NCBI RefSeq assembly: GCF_004803505.1
Contig: NZ_SSWH01000001.1
Coordinates: 1-64,000 of the forward strand
Length of the DNA: 64,000 bases
Direction of reading: 5' to 3'
DNA from: Arthrobacter echini
Lineage (GTDB): Bacteria; Actinomycetota; Actinomycetes; Actinomycetales; Micrococcaceae
The position numbers and the translations under genes are program-made. Positions within the stretch are counted from its first letter, which is position 1, and every line of letters begins with the position of its first letter. The notes under the pieces are model-generated. The model was not told where the DNA came from and searched no databases. It saw only the letters and a list, made by a program, of their open reading frames with translations. Below, piece after piece: positions 17,217 to 28,463 of this stretch.

Positions 17217-17567
17217 ATGCACAAGGCATGTCCACTCAGCGAACTGGCACCGGGGGATACCCTGCGACTGGACACCTCGCCCCCCATCGCCGTTTTCCAT
17301 ACCGAGGAGGGCGAGCTCTTCGCTCTCGACGACACCTGCACACACCAGGACGCGTCCCTGGCCGACGGTTGGGTGGAGGACTGCTGGGTCGAGTGTCCGC
17401 TCCATGCCTCGAGGTTCAATCTGCGCACCGGCGGGGTCGATGCGCCACCTGCCAAGCTGCCGGTTCGCACCCACGAGGTCACGGTGGTCGACGGCGACAT
17501 CATGGTGACGGAATCGACGGCGACACCCAATCTTCCGCCAGGTCTCTCGGTGGGAAGCGACACGTAG
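17217..17567 (+). CDS. Rieske [2Fe-2S] ferredoxin of the oxygenase system
   Basis: 116 residues from the ATG at 17217, preceded by GGAGGAAGG; the 16 extra in-frame codons upstream are rejected. CTHQDASLADGWVED and CPLHASRF give the Cys-x-His...Cys-x2-His Rieske cluster. The size matches stand-alone BphA3-type ferredoxins. It should carry electrons from the FAD reductase to the oxygenase, both encoded on the other strand. The dimethylglycine oxidase gene follows after 45 bases. Confidence 0.87.
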   Translation: MHKACPLSELAPGDTLRLDTSPPIAVFHTEEGELFALDDTCTHQDASLADGWVEDCWVECPLHASRFNLRTGGVDAPPAKLPVRTHEVTVVDGDIMVTESTATPNLPPGLSVGSDT

Positions 17568-20126
<2,559 letters not shown>

Positions 20127-20145
20127 TCGATCGCTGATAGGCGGT

Positions 20146-20982
20146 TCAGCGCGTCTGGCTGCGGAGATGTTCCAGCACCACGGGGTCGATCCGCTCAGCG
20201 CCCAGCCAGCGCTCTTCCAGATTTTCCCGGCCGAAATACTCGAACAGCGCCTTCTCGACGTCCTGCCCCACGGCCACGTCATGCTTCCCCAGTAGACCGA
20301 GGACCTCCGCCCGCAGGGCCCCGTCGAGGGGCAGAGCCGTCGCCGGATCAGCGCGCTGGAAGTAGAAGTCGTGGAGTCCATGGAGGCGGCGAAGTTCCGT
20401 GATGGGTTCCGGATGGTCATCGACCCGGAGATCGAGCATCCTGTCATGGTTGCCGCCGTAGCCGCCGCCCTCCTTCACGACCAGGAGTGCTGCGGACTGC
20501 TGGCCCCGTTGATCCCCGCCTGCCTGCTGGGCGCGCTCGAGGGCGTCGATCAAACGGGTGACAAGGGGTTCTTGCGGTCTCGCCTGGAACCCGGCCGCAA
20601 GTCCCTCGACCACAGCGCGCCCGGCGAGGATGTTGCCCTGCGCCGCGAACCCGTCCCCGAGGAGCGACGAGGCGTGGTCGAAGCACTCCTGCCCGGTGAA
20701 CGCGGCGCTCCGGCCGTCCGCGCTCACCATGCCGAACTGCCGTTGCTCGCGCAGCGGATCGTCGTGCAGCAGTCGCTCCACGCAGTCCTCCGGGCTGACG
20801 CCCTCACGCAGCAGGTCGAGGCCCCTGGAACCGATCGTCACGTCGACGAACGCCTGGCTGGCGATCGCACCGACACCGGCTGCAGCATACGGAACGAGGG
20901 CACCGACGGCCAGGAACTTCGACTGGACAGCGACGCCGAGCTCTCCGGACTGTGCATCGACCGCGACGATGGAGAAGGTCAT
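20146..20982 (-). CDS. DUF1028 family protein (putative Ntn-hydrolase) at the end of the paa operon
   Basis: 278 residues from the ATG at 20982, five bases after the paaG stop. The opening TFSIVAVDAQSGELGVAVQSKF and GAIASQAFVDVTIGSRGLDLL are typical DUF1028; GVSPEDCVERLLHDDP and AAQGNILAG follow. The final 60 residues (LGKHDVAVGQDVEKALFEYF) form the extra domain often found in longer members. Family function is not established to my knowledge. Its tight linkage to paaG suggests cotranscription with the phenylacetate genes, which is unusual. It converges with dmg, with a gap of only 19 bases. Confidence 0.8.
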   Translation of the reverse strand: MTFSIVAVDAQSGELGVAVQSKFLAVGALVPYAAAGVGAIASQAFVDVTIGSRGLDLLREGVSPEDCVERLLHDDPLREQRQFGMVSADGRSAAFTGQECFDHASSLLGDGFAAQGNILAGRAVVEGLAAGFQARPQEPLVTRLIDALERAQQAGGDQRGQQSAALLVVKEGGGYGGNHDRMLDLRVDDHPEPITELRRLHGLHDFYFQRADPATALPLDGALRAEVLGLLGKHDVAVGQDVEKALFEYFGRENLEERWLGAERIDPVVLEHLRSQTR

Positions 20983-20987
20983 CGGCC

Positions 20988-21815
20988 TCAGGCCCCGAAT
21001 CGGGGCACCCGCTTCTCGCGGAAGGCTTCGAGACCCTCGCGGTAGTCGTCGGAGGCCGCGAGCACGGCCTGGGCGTCGTTCTCGGCGCTGATGGCGTCCC
21101 ACAGCCCGAGGCGCTCGTCGCGGATCCGGTTGATCAGCTGCTTCGAGGCGACGTGTGCCTGCACGGGCCCGCTCGCCGCGCGGGAGGCCTTGGTCCGCGT
21201 GAAGTCGAGCAGGCCATCGGCGGGAAGCGCCCGGCTGAAGAGCCCGCCCCTCACGGCCTCGGTCCCGCTCATGAGATCACCCGTGTACATGAGGTCCAGG
21301 GCGCGGTGTGCGCCGAGCCGTTCCATGAACAGCCAGTGGCCGCCCGAATCGAGGACGAGTCCCAGATTCGCGAAGGGCGAACCGACCTTGGCGTTCTCAG
21401 CCACGTAGACGACGTCCGTGGCGATCAGCAGTCCGAGCCCGACGCCGAGGCATGCTCCCTGCGCCGCGGCGAAGGTCGGAGCGGGGAAGTCGGCCATCTT
21501 CTGCAGCAGCGGCGTCAGCGTGGTGTCGAGGAATCCGAAGGCGTCGTCATTGCCGGGTTCGACGGTGCCGAGGTTGCGGCCAGCGCAGAACGCCCGGCCC
21601 TCGCCGCGCAGGACCAGCGCCCGCACAGTCCCCTCCCGCACACCGACGGCGGCGTCGTCGTAGGCCGTCGCGAGATCCTCGAGGGCCTGCGTGTCGACGG
21701 CATTGAGGCGGTACGGGGCGTCGAGCACCACCTCGGCGATGCCGTCGGCAATGGTCAGGCGGATCATGCCGGCGTCGGTACCGGCTGACGACGTCGTTTC
21801 GGACTCTGCTGACAC
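20988..21815 (-). CDS. paaG: Enoyl-CoA isomerase/hydratase, PaaG-like (ring-1,2-epoxyphenylacetyl-CoA isomerase)
   Basis: 275 residues, crotonase fold. FCAGRNLGTVE and AAQGACLGVGLGLL form the oxyanion hole; GLVLDSGGHWLFMERLGAHRA places an Asp where PaaG has its catalytic Asp (PDCGG in E. coli); the chain ends DYREGLEAFREKRVPRF as in PaaG. The enzyme converts the phenylacetyl-CoA epoxide to the oxepin. It lies 10 bases downstream of paaE in the paaA-E operon. Confidence 0.82.
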   Translation of the reverse strand: MSAESETTSSAGTDAGMIRLTIADGIAEVVLDAPYRLNAVDTQALEDLATAYDDAAVGVREGTVRALVLRGEGRAFCAGRNLGTVEPGNDDAFGFLDTTLTPLLQKMADFPAPTFAAAQGACLGVGLGLLIATDVVYVAENAKVGSPFANLGLVLDSGGHWLFMERLGAHRALDLMYTGDLMSGTEAVRGGLFSRALPADGLLDFTRTKASRAASGPVQAHVASKQLINRIRDERLGLWDAISAENDAQAVLAASDDYREGLEAFREKRVPRFGA

Positions 21816-21825
21816 GGACCTGCTC

Positions 21826-22956
21826 CTAGGCGTCGTAGTCGACGGTCACGGCGTCGCTGGTGGGGTGGGCCTGGCAGGTGAGGACGAAGCCGTCGGCCAC
21901 CTCGTCGGGCTCGAGGGCGTAGTTCTCCGCCATGTCCACCGTCCCCTCGACCACCTTGGCCCGGCAGGTGCCGCACACCCCGCCGGCGCAGGCGAAGGGC
22001 ACATCCGGGCGTACCCGCAGGGCCGCGTTGAGAATCGACTCGCGCGCGTGGGTGGGGCTCTGCACGGAACCCTTCAGTCCGTCGAGATTGAAGGAGATCG
22101 TGTAGCTCTCGCCGCTCTCGTCCGCGACCACGGGACGCCCGATACTTCCCTCGGGCCGGGTGGGCTCTCCTGTGGTGAACAGTTCGAAGCGGATCTTCTC
22201 GGCCTCGACCCCGCGCTCGGCCAGGGAGTCGCGGCACAGCTGCACGAGCTCGAACGGCCCGCACAGGAACCACTCGTCCACCTGATCGGCCGGCAGCACC
22301 GACCCCAGCAGCTTCTCCAGCTTCTCGGAGTCGATGCGCCCGGAGAGCAGGGGCGAGATGCGCTGTTCCCTGGACAGGACGTGGTGCACGGCGAAGCGCG
22401 CGGGGTAGCGGTCCTTGAGGTCGGCGATCTCCTCGAGGAACATCACGTCCATCGCGGCCTTGTTCGCGTACACGAGATCGAACCGCACATTGGGGCCGGC
22501 GGCGAGCATGGAGCGCGCGATGGAGATCACGGGGGTGATCCCGGACCCGGCGGCGACGGCGACGAGCGAGACGGCCTGGTCCCCCGGCGTCGAGCGCGGG
22601 GTGAACTGCCCGAGCGGGCTCATGGCCTCGAGCATGTCTCCCGCCGTCAGCGACTCGTTGACCCAGGTGGAGAAGACACCACCGAGGTCACGCTTCACCG
22701 CCACGCGCAGCTCGCCCGGTCTGGGGTCCGCGCAGATCGAGTAACTGCGGCGCACTTCCTTCGGCTCGCCGTCGATGTCGAGGGTGGTCCGCAGCGCCAC
22801 GTACTGCCCGGGGAGGTAGTCGTACTTGTCCTGCAGCTCTGCGGGGACGTCGAGGGTCACCTCGACGGCGTCGTCGGTCAGGCGACGGACCTCGCGCACG
22901 GCGAGGCTGTGGAAGGCGCTGCGGCGCTTGGTGGAGGGGGCGAGGACGACGGCCAT
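21826..22956 (-). CDS. paaE: Phenylacetyl-CoA epoxidase reductase subunit PaaE
   Basis: 376 residues. A FAD-binding ferredoxin-reductase domain (LPGQYVALRTT, RRSYSICADP; NAD site AVAAGSGITPVISIARS) is followed by a plant-type ferredoxin domain with the cluster cysteines CAGGVCGTCRAK and a later Cys in FVLTCQAHP. It delivers electrons from NADPH to the PaaAC diiron oxygenase. The ATG at 22956 shares its A with the PaaD stop (TGATG); the longer upstream frame is in the PaaD gene and is rejected. Confidence 0.93.
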   Translation of the reverse strand: MAVVLAPSTKRRSAFHSLAVREVRRLTDDAVEVTLDVPAELQDKYDYLPGQYVALRTTLDIDGEPKEVRRSYSICADPRPGELRVAVKRDLGGVFSTWVNESLTAGDMLEAMSPLGQFTPRSTPGDQAVSLVAVAAGSGITPVISIARSMLAAGPNVRFDLVYANKAAMDVMFLEEIADLKDRYPARFAVHHVLSREQRISPLLSGRIDSEKLEKLLGSVLPADQVDEWFLCGPFELVQLCRDSLAERGVEAEKIRFELFTTGEPTRPEGSIGRPVVADESGESYTISFNLDGLKGSVQSPTHARESILNAALRVRPDVPFACAGGVCGTCRAKVVEGTVDMAENYALEPDEVADGFVLTCQAHPTSDAVTVDYDA

Positions 22957-23465
22957 CAGTGCACCTTGAAGTAGTCGAAAGGTTCCTTGCAGTCGCTGCA
23001 GACGTAGAGCGCCTTGCAGGACGTGGAGCCGAAGCGGGTGAGCTCGCGCGTGTTGAGCGACGAGCACTGGGGGCACTTGACGCTGAGGCCCACGCGGACG
23101 GGTCCTGCTGCGGCCTTACCCGTGGGTGGGGCGATACCGTACTCCTCGAGCTTCGCCTTGCCGTCGTCGCTCATCCAGTCGGTGGTCCAGGCCGGCGAAA
23201 GGACAAGCCGGACCGCGACGTCGTCGTACCCTGCCCCGCTCAGCGCGGTGGTGACGTCGTCGCGGATGGCATCCATCGCGGGGCACCCCGAGTACGTGGG
23301 GGTGATCGTCACCTGCACCTGCCCGGACTCCGCCAGGTGCGCATCGCGGAGAATGCCGAGATCCTCGATGGTGAGCACGGGGATCTCCGGATCGCACACG
23401 GTGGCGGCGATGTCCCACACGGCGGCGTCGGTCGGCGTGGGCGGCCGGAGCTGACCGACGGTCAC
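22956..23465 (-). CDS. paaD: Phenylacetate degradation protein PaaD (MIP18/SufT-like)
   Basis: 169 residues, starting at GTG 23465, which overlaps the PaaC stop (GTGA). The N-terminal DUF59 domain is VCDPEIPVLTIEDLGIL and TPTYSGCPAMDAI. The C-terminal zinc-ribbon-like part has CPQC and CSDCKEP pairs and ends PFDYFKVH, as PaaD does. It is thought to help mature the metal centres of the epoxidase. A much longer in-frame extension into paaC is rejected. Confidence 0.92.
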   Translation of the reverse strand: MTVGQLRPPTPTDAAVWDIAATVCDPEIPVLTIEDLGILRDAHLAESGQVQVTITPTYSGCPAMDAIRDDVTTALSGAGYDDVAVRLVLSPAWTTDWMSDDGKAKLEEYGIAPPTGKAAAGPVRVGLSVKCPQCSSLNTRELTRFGSTSCKALYVCSDCKEPFDYFKVH

Positions 23466-24286
23466 CACGATGCTCCCGGGTACTCGCGCGCCAGGACCTG
23501 CAGTTCGGCGAGGATGTAGCCCAGGTGCTCGCTGTGGCGACCCTGCCGTCCGCCGCCGATGGCGCCGGGCACCTCGGGGACGTCCAGTTCCGCCTCGTCG
23601 AGCACGATCCCGACCGCCGCGTCGAAGGACGGCCGGAGACTGCTGGGGCGCACACCGGCGTCGCCGAGCTCGTCGTTGAGCGGCTGGTCGGTGAACAGTT
23701 CCTCCACGTAGGGCCAGGTGACTCTCAACCCCGCGATCATCCGGCGGCGGGACTCCTCCGTGCCCTGCGCGAGGCGCAGCACCCATTGGATGCTGTGGTC
23801 GCGGTGGTAGTCCACTTCCTTGACCGCCTTCGCGGCGATCGCGGCGAGAGTCGGGTCGCTGGAGTCCACGAGGCGCGAGTACAGCTCCCACTGGTACAGG
23901 GCGACGACGAACTGGCGGGCGATGGTGCGGGCGAAGTCCCCGTTGGGCTGCTCCACGAGATGCACGGAGCGGAACTCGGGTTCGCGCCGGAAGTAGGCGA
24001 GATCGTCCTCGGTCTTGTCCCACGCACGACCGGCGTAGGTGAGGAACGAGCGGGCATGACCGATCTGGTCGAGTGCGATGTTCCCGAGGGCCACGTCCTC
24101 CTCGAGTTCGGGCGCCCGGGAGATCCACCAGCCCAGCCGCTGCGCCAGGATGAGCGCGTCGTCGCCGAGCCATAGCGCGTACTGCGCGACGGCGTCGTCG
24201 GGCCCCGTCTCCAGCAGCGCGATGTCCTCGGGGCGCAGCGCGTTGCCCGGGGTGATGCGGGTGGCGCTGGCATTGGCCTCGCTCAC
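23462..24286 (-). CDS. paaC: Phenylacetyl-CoA epoxidase structural subunit PaaC
   Basis: 274 residues, ferritin-like helical protein. Recognisable segments are QYALWLGDDALILAQRLGWW, EEDVALGNIALDQIGHARSFL and VDYHRDHSIQWVLRLAQGTEE. PaaC pairs with PaaA and lacks the working diiron site. The start overlaps the PaaB stop (ATGA) and the stop overlaps the PaaD start, so it is coupled on both sides. Confidence 0.94.
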   Translation of the reverse strand: MSEANASATRITPGNALRPEDIALLETGPDDAVAQYALWLGDDALILAQRLGWWISRAPELEEDVALGNIALDQIGHARSFLTYAGRAWDKTEDDLAYFRREPEFRSVHLVEQPNGDFARTIARQFVVALYQWELYSRLVDSSDPTLAAIAAKAVKEVDYHRDHSIQWVLRLAQGTEESRRRMIAGLRVTWPYVEELFTDQPLNDELGDAGVRPSSLRPSFDAAVGIVLDEAELDVPEVPGAIGGGRQGRHSEHLGYILAELQVLAREYPGASW

Positions 24287-24630
24287 AGGTGCTTCACTCC
24301 CTCGCTCTTCGTGTAGTAGGTGGCGTGCCGGTAGTCCTTGCCCTGCGGCGACTCGAAGAACTGGTCCTTCGCGTCGGGATCACTGGTGACGATCGACGTC
24401 GCCGGCACCACCCACAGACTCACGCCCTCATTGCGCCGCGTGTAGAGATCGCGGGCATTCCTGAGGGCCATTTGCGCATCCGGTGCGTGCAGCGAGCCGG
24501 CATGGACATGGGAGAGCCCGCGCGAGGACCGCACGAAGACCTCCCACAGCGCCCAGGGTGCGCGGGGTTCCTGGGGGCCCGACGACGGTGCCGTCGCGCC
24601 GTCGTCGCCCGTCGTCGATCCGCCGGTCAC
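24283..24630 (-). CDS. paaB: Phenylacetyl-CoA epoxidase subunit PaaB
   Basis: 115 residues with a GTG start that directly abuts the PaaA stop. After a 22-residue polar N-terminus the family sequence begins: LWEVFVRSSRGLSHVHAGSL, AQMALRNARDLYTRR, EGVSLWVVPATSI. It bridges the PaaAC heterodimers of the epoxidase complex. Confidence 0.93.
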   Translation of the reverse strand: MTGGSTTGDDGATAPSSGPQEPRAPWALWEVFVRSSRGLSHVHAGSLHAPDAQMALRNARDLYTRRNEGVSLWVVPATSIVTSDPDAKDQFFESPQGKDYRHATYYTKSEGVKHL

Positions 24631-25611
24631 CTAGGCCGCCTGCGCATACTTGAGGGCCTGCTTCTCGGCGTAGGCCGCCGCGGCCTCGCGGACCCAGGCG
24701 CCGTCCTCGTGCGCCTCGCGCCGGCGTTCCATGCGCTGGGCGTTGCAGGGTCCGCGGCCGGCGAGGACCTCCTTGAACTCGTTCCAGTCCAGGGGTCCGT
24801 GCTCCCAGCGGCCGGTCTCCTCGTTGTAGCGGATCTCCTTGTCGGGGAGCTCGAGACCGAGGGCCTTCACCTGCTCGGCGATCATGCCCACGAAGCGCGA
24901 GCGCAGTTCGTCGTTGGAGAAGCGCTTGATCTTCCACTCCATCGACTTCTGCGAATTGGGAGAATCCTCGTCGGGCGGACCGAACATCATGAGCGAGGGC
25001 GCGTACCAGCGGTTCACGGCGTCCTGGGCCATGGCGCGCTGCTCGGGCGTGCCGTTGGCGAGTTCGAGCAGGATCTCGAAGCCTTGCCGCTGGTGGAACG
25101 ACTCCTCCTTGCACACGCGTACCATCGCGCGGCCGTACGGGCCGTAGGAGGCCCGGCAGAGAGGCACCTGGTTGCAGATGGCCGCGCCGTCGACGAGCCA
25201 GCCGATGGCACCGATGTCCGCCCAGGTCAGGACGGGGTAGTTGAAGATGCTCGAGTAGCGGGCCTTGCCGGCGATGAGGTCCTCGGTCATCTTGTCGCGC
25301 GGCGTCCCGAGGGTCTCGGCGGCCGAGTAGAGGTACAGGCCGTGGCCCGCCTCGTCCTGCACCTTGGCCATGAGCACGGCCTTGCGCTTGAGCGAGGGCG
25401 CCCGGGTGATCCAGTTGGCCTCGGGCTGCATACCGATGATCTCGGAGTGCGCGTGCTGGGAGATCTGCCGGGTGAGGGCCTTGCGGTAATCCGCCGGCAT
25501 CCAGTCGCGCGGTTCGATCCGGGAGTCCTGCGCGATGAGTTCGTTGAAGAGCTGCTCTCCGGCAGTGTCCTCGTCCACGCGGCTACCCGCGTCGATCGCT
25601 GTGGTCGTCAT
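24631..25611 (-). CDS. paaA: Phenylacetyl-CoA epoxidase catalytic subunit PaaA
   Basis: 326 residues, diiron oxygenase. Metal-ligand helices are evident around [20 protein letters not shown] (Glu and His) and [20 protein letters not shown] (Glu and His). The C-terminal [22 protein letters not shown] is strongly conserved in PaaA. It epoxidises the aromatic ring of phenylacetyl-CoA. It is the first gene of the paaABCDE-paaG-DUF1028 operon; the TetR-type operator at 25648-25667 lies 37 bases upstream. No phenylacetate-CoA ligase gene (paaK) is in this window. Confidence 0.95.
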   Translation of the reverse strand: MTTTAIDAGSRVDEDTAGEQLFNELIAQDSRIEPRDWMPADYRKALTRQISQHAHSEIIGMQPEANWITRAPSLKRKAVLMAKVQDEAGHGLYLYSAAETLGTPRDKMTEDLIAGKARYSSIFNYPVLTWADIGAIGWLVDGAAICNQVPLCRASYGPYGRAMVRVCKEESFHQRQGFEILLELANGTPEQRAMAQDAVNRWYAPSLMMFGPPDEDSPNSQKSMEWKIKRFSNDELRSRFVGMIAEQVKALGLELPDKEIRYNEETGRWEHGPLDWNEFKEVLAGRGPCNAQRMERRREAHEDGAWVREAAAAYAEKQALKYAQAA

Positions 25612-25647
25612 GGTGTCTACCTCGTTCGTCCGGACGCCCGGCTCAAT

Positions 25648-25667
25648 TACCGACCGTTCGTTCAGTA
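25648..25667. promoter_or_regulatory. PaaR-type operator upstream of paaA
   Basis: TACCGACCGTTCGTTCAGTA is an imperfect palindrome. It matches the site at 33597-33616 upstream of the second paa operon (TACCGAACGCTCGTTCTGTA) in 17 of 20 positions. A partial copy (ACCGACCGTTCGT, 25705-25717) lies just before paaR. Confidence 0.75.
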
Positions 25668-25704
25668 TAGGGAGCGCTTCTCCGGGCAGTCAACGGCAAA
25701 CCGA

Positions 25705-25717
25705 CCGACCGTTCGTG
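25705..25717. promoter_or_regulatory. Partial PaaR-type operator before paaR
   Basis: ACCGACCGTTCGT repeats the left two thirds of the 25648-25667 operator. It ends 13 bases before the paaR ATG and could give weak autoregulation. Confidence 0.55.
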
Positions 25718-25730
25718 CGAAAATGACATC

Positions 25731-26345
25731 ATGACGACTGTCGGTCCCGCATCTGCCCCTTCCACGCGCCGTGGTCGGCCGGGCTACGATCAGCAGTCCG
25801 TGCTAGCCGTCGCCGTCACCGCCTTCAACCGCTACGGCTACGAGGCGACGTCGATGGGCATGCTGGCCGAGGAACTGGGGATCAGCAAGTCCGCCATCTA
25901 CCACCACGTCCCCTCCAAGGGTGACCTGCTGCGGCTGGCTCTGGACCATGCGCTGGGTGGACTGGAGTCGGTCCTCGAGGACGATCGCGCCGTCACCGGT
26001 GCTGCCGATGCCCGCCTCGAGTTCGTGCTGCGCGGCACCATCGCCGTCCTGATCGAGCGGCTGCCGTTCGTGACGCTCCTGTTGCGACTCCGCGGCAACA
26101 CGGAGATCGAGCGGGAGGCACTCGACCGACGTCGTACGTTCGACCGGGAGGTCGCGGCTCTCGTCGACGCCGCCCGTCAGGAGGGGTCGATTCGCAGGGA
26201 CATCGATCCCAGGACCACCACGCGCTTCATCTTCGGCACCATCAACTCCATCGTGGAGTGGTACCGGCCGGGCGGGCCGCTGACCGCCCAGAAGCTGGCC
26301 GACGACGTCATCCTGATGGTGTTCGAGGGCCTGCACTGCCGCTAG
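25731..26345 (+). CDS. paaR: TetR-family regulator, probable PaaR repressor
   Basis: 204 residues. The N-terminal HTH is standard TetR (AVTAFNRYGYEATSMGMLAEE, LGISKSAIYHHVPSKGDLL). The ligand domain holds ALDRRRTFDREVAALVDAA and ends DDVILMVFEGLHCR. It is divergent from paaA across a 119-bp gap containing a full and a partial copy of the operator that also precedes paaJ. As in other Actinobacteria, phenylacetyl-CoA is the likely inducer (inference). A tandem repeat block starts about 110 bases after its stop. Confidence 0.85.
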   Translation: MTTVGPASAPSTRRGRPGYDQQSVLAVAVTAFNRYGYEATSMGMLAEELGISKSAIYHHVPSKGDLLRLALDHALGGLESVLEDDRAVTGAADARLEFVLRGTIAVLIERLPFVTLLLRLRGNTEIEREALDRRRTFDREVAALVDAARQEGSIRRDIDPRTTTRFIFGTINSIVEWYRPGGPLTAQKLADDVILMVFEGLHCR

Positions 26346-26454
26346 CCGGCCCGTTTCTCGCGGCTCGGGCGTTCGGGGCCTCGCGCGCTCCTCGTTCCCA
26401 CCGTCCGGGCTCGTACGGTGGGAACGACCGTTCCTTCCCTCTGCTCTGCCTCGA

Positions 26455-26695
26455 CCGGTGGGATTGCCCGTCCGGGGTGGCGTCGCTCCCACTGCTGGGC
26501 TTCGTCCGGTGGGATTGCCCGTCCGGGGCGGCGTCGCTCCCACTGCTGGGCTTCGTCCGGTGGGATTGACCGTCCGGGGCGACGCCGCTCCCACTGCTGG
26601 GCTTCGTCCGGTGGGATTGACCGTCCGGGGCGACGCCGCTCCCACTGCTGGGCTTCGTCCGGTGGGATTGACCGTCCGGGGCGGCGTCGCTCCCA
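26455..26695. repeat. Tandem 51-bp repeats (four full copies plus a partial fifth)
   Basis: Units start at 26455, 26506, 26557, 26608 and 26659 and differ at only a few positions; the fifth decays after about 35 bases. Each contains GGTGGGATT and CGCTCCCACT, inverted arms able to form a hairpin. Because 51 is a multiple of three, the block stays open in several frames and encodes 17-residue repeats, but no start, codon pattern or family supports a protein. Read on the minus strand the unit shows ATCCCACC...AGTGGGAGCGA, the same core as the irregular array at 27787-28463 on the plus strand. Confidence 0.85.
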
Positions 26696-26934
26696 ACGAT
26701 CGGCCTCACCAAGTGGGATCGACGGTTCTTTCCCAGCTCCCGCCGCCGAACCCTGGGATTGGGCGGCACCAACGTCGTCAGGCATTCCGCGTGGCGCCCT
26801 GTTCCCTATGTGCCGCTCGCTAAGAGGAGCGATCATCCCTTGCAGCAAACGCCACCGAATCTGCGGACCAGATTGATGTCCACATAGCCCTCCCGGTGCA
26901 TCACCATCGGTGCCATCTCGGGCAAGCTCGGCGC

Positions 26935-27747
26935 ATGGATGTTGTCGATGTGCTGACGAAGCTCGGCGGGGTGGCACGGACGCGCGAACTCGTCGCCGCC
27001 GGAGCGAGCACGAGCGCGCTCGCCCGGGCGTGCAGCGGAGAACTGATCGTCCGCGCGGCGAGGGGAATATACGCCCTGCCCGGTGGGAACGGTGACCTGT
27101 TGGCGGCACGCTGCTCCGGCGCCGAGCTGTCCTGCATCAGTGCAGCCCAGCAGCGCGGGCTTTGGGTGCTACGACCTCCGACCCTCCTGCACGTGAGCGT
27201 CGACCATGGCAGATTCGTTCCGAGCAGTCGCCTGCGACTTCACCGCGCCAGGCTTCCCCTCTCGACCCTGTCGATCTGCATCCAGTGTGCCCGTTGTGTT
27301 CCGCAACTCGACGCCCTGTGCGTCGTCGAGTCGGCCGTCGTGCTCGGCCTCGTCGATCTTGCCGAGCTGAGAACGGCCGCAGGGAGCCGCCGGGCCGGTG
27401 CACTCAGGCACGTGATCGAGCTGATCGACCCGCATTCCCAGTCCGTTCTCGAGACCGTTGCGCGGTATCACCTTGTTGAAGCGGGTTTTACCGTCGCATC
27501 GCAGGTGCATGTCGGAGGAGTCGGGCGGATCGATCTGTTCGTGGATGGCGTCCTGGGGATCGAAGCGGACGGACGCGAGTTCCACAGTGAGCGCCGCGAA
27601 TTCGAGGAGGACCGCCGCCGTTGGAATCTGCTCACCACCAAGGGTGTGCCAATCCTTCGCGTCAGCCGGAACCTTCTCCTTAATCAACCGGCTCAGTTCA
27701 TCCACCTCGTCACCTCAGCGCTGGCCTCACATTCACCGCAGAGATAA
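26935..27747 (+). CDS. AbiEi-type winged-helix plus DUF559 (VSR/restriction endonuclease-like) protein
   Basis: 270 residues from the ATG at 26935; an ATG at 26896 would add 13 residues. The N-terminus (VDVLTKLGGVARTRELVAAG, GIYALPGG) resembles the AbiEi antitoxin-type winged helix. The C-terminus (GVGRIDLFVDGVLGIEADGREFHSERREFEEDRRR, cited here as VGRIDLFVDG and EADGREFH) is DUF559, with the D...E-x-D/H pattern of Vsr-like nucleases. Such genes usually stand alone in Actinobacteria and their role is unknown. No AbiEii-type toxin is adjacent. Both flanks are filled with related hairpin repeats, and the gene interrupts the paa locus. Confidence 0.7.
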   Translation: MDVVDVLTKLGGVARTRELVAAGASTSALARACSGELIVRAARGIYALPGGNGDLLAARCSGAELSCISAAQQRGLWVLRPPTLLHVSVDHGRFVPSSRLRLHRARLPLSTLSICIQCARCVPQLDALCVVESAVVLGLVDLAELRTAAGSRRAGALRHVIELIDPHSQSVLETVARYHLVEAGFTVASQVHVGGVGRIDLFVDGVLGIEADGREFHSERREFEEDRRRWNLLTTKGVPILRVSRNLLLNQPAQFIHLVTSALASHSPQR

Positions 27748-27786
27748 GGCGCCGGATCGAAACGTGCCGTCCTGGTTCGCGTGCTT

Positions 27787-28463
27787 CACTCCCGCCGTCC
27801 AACGTTGCCCGGCGGGAACGAGCACCGTAACGGCCTCGAGCAGCGCGTCGGCCCCAGTGCTCGGCGTCCGGCAGCGGGAACGAGCAACCGATCCCACCAA
27901 CCGGGCTCGACCAATGGGAACGAGGGCCCCAACAGCCTGGAGCAGCGCGTCAATCTCAGCACTCGGCGTCCGGCAGCGGGAACCAGGGCGCCGACAACCT
28001 GGAGCAGCCCGCCAATCCCAACTCTCGGCATCCGCCAGTGGGGACGAGCAGCCGATCCCACCAACCGGGCTCGACCACTGGGAACAAGCGACCCTACAGC
28101 GTCAATCCCACCAACCGGGCGTGAACAATGGGGACGAGCGACACAGCGGCGCGAAGCAGCCTGCCGATCCCAGCACTCGGCCTCCGGCAGTGGGAACAAG
28201 CGACCCTACAGCGTCGATCCCACCAACCGGGCGTGGACAGTGGGAACGAGCTACCCCACGGCGTCGATCCCACCAACCGGACCCAACCAACGGGAACGAG
28301 CACCGTAAGGCCTCGAGCAGCGCATCGATCCCACCAATCGGGTCTGAACAGCGGGAACGAGCACCCTGACGACGTGGAGTAACATGTCGATCCCAGTACT
28401 CGGCCTCGGGCACTGGGAGCAAGCAGCCAATCCCACCGACGAGTTTCCACGGGTGGGATCGAG
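27787..28463. repeat. Irregular array of about 13 hairpin repeats
   Basis: Elements begin near 27787, 27850, 27890, 27952, 28013, 28054, 28104, 28165, 28216, 28266, 28327, 28389 and 28429. The core reads ATCCCACCAACCGGGC, then about 8 variable bases, then CANTGGGAACGAGC. The TCCCA/TGGGA arms co-vary in at least one element (TCCCGCC with GGCGGGA at 27789). Spacing is 40, 50 or about 62 bp. A related GGGTGGGATCGAGGCTACGA motif recurs at 28452 and 28514, just before the paaZ stop. There is no CRISPR-like constant repeat with unique spacers. Confidence 0.8.

Noticed and set aside
26416-26876. Open frames encoding 17-residue repeats over the 51-bp block
   Set aside because: Frames stay open because the unit length is a multiple of three; no start signal, codon bias or family supports translation on either strand.
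26935-27747. Complete AbiE type IV toxin-antitoxin system
   Set aside because: Only the AbiEi-like winged helix is present, fused to DUF559; no nucleotidyltransferase toxin gene lies on either side.
27781-28450. Several overlapping frames across the irregular repeat array
   Set aside because: They exist on both strands and merely translate the hairpin repeats; unit spacing is not a multiple of three throughout.
27787-28463. Possible CRISPR array
   Set aside because: The repeated core is not constant, spacing varies from 40 to 62 bp, intervening bases are themselves partly repeated, and no cas genes are present.
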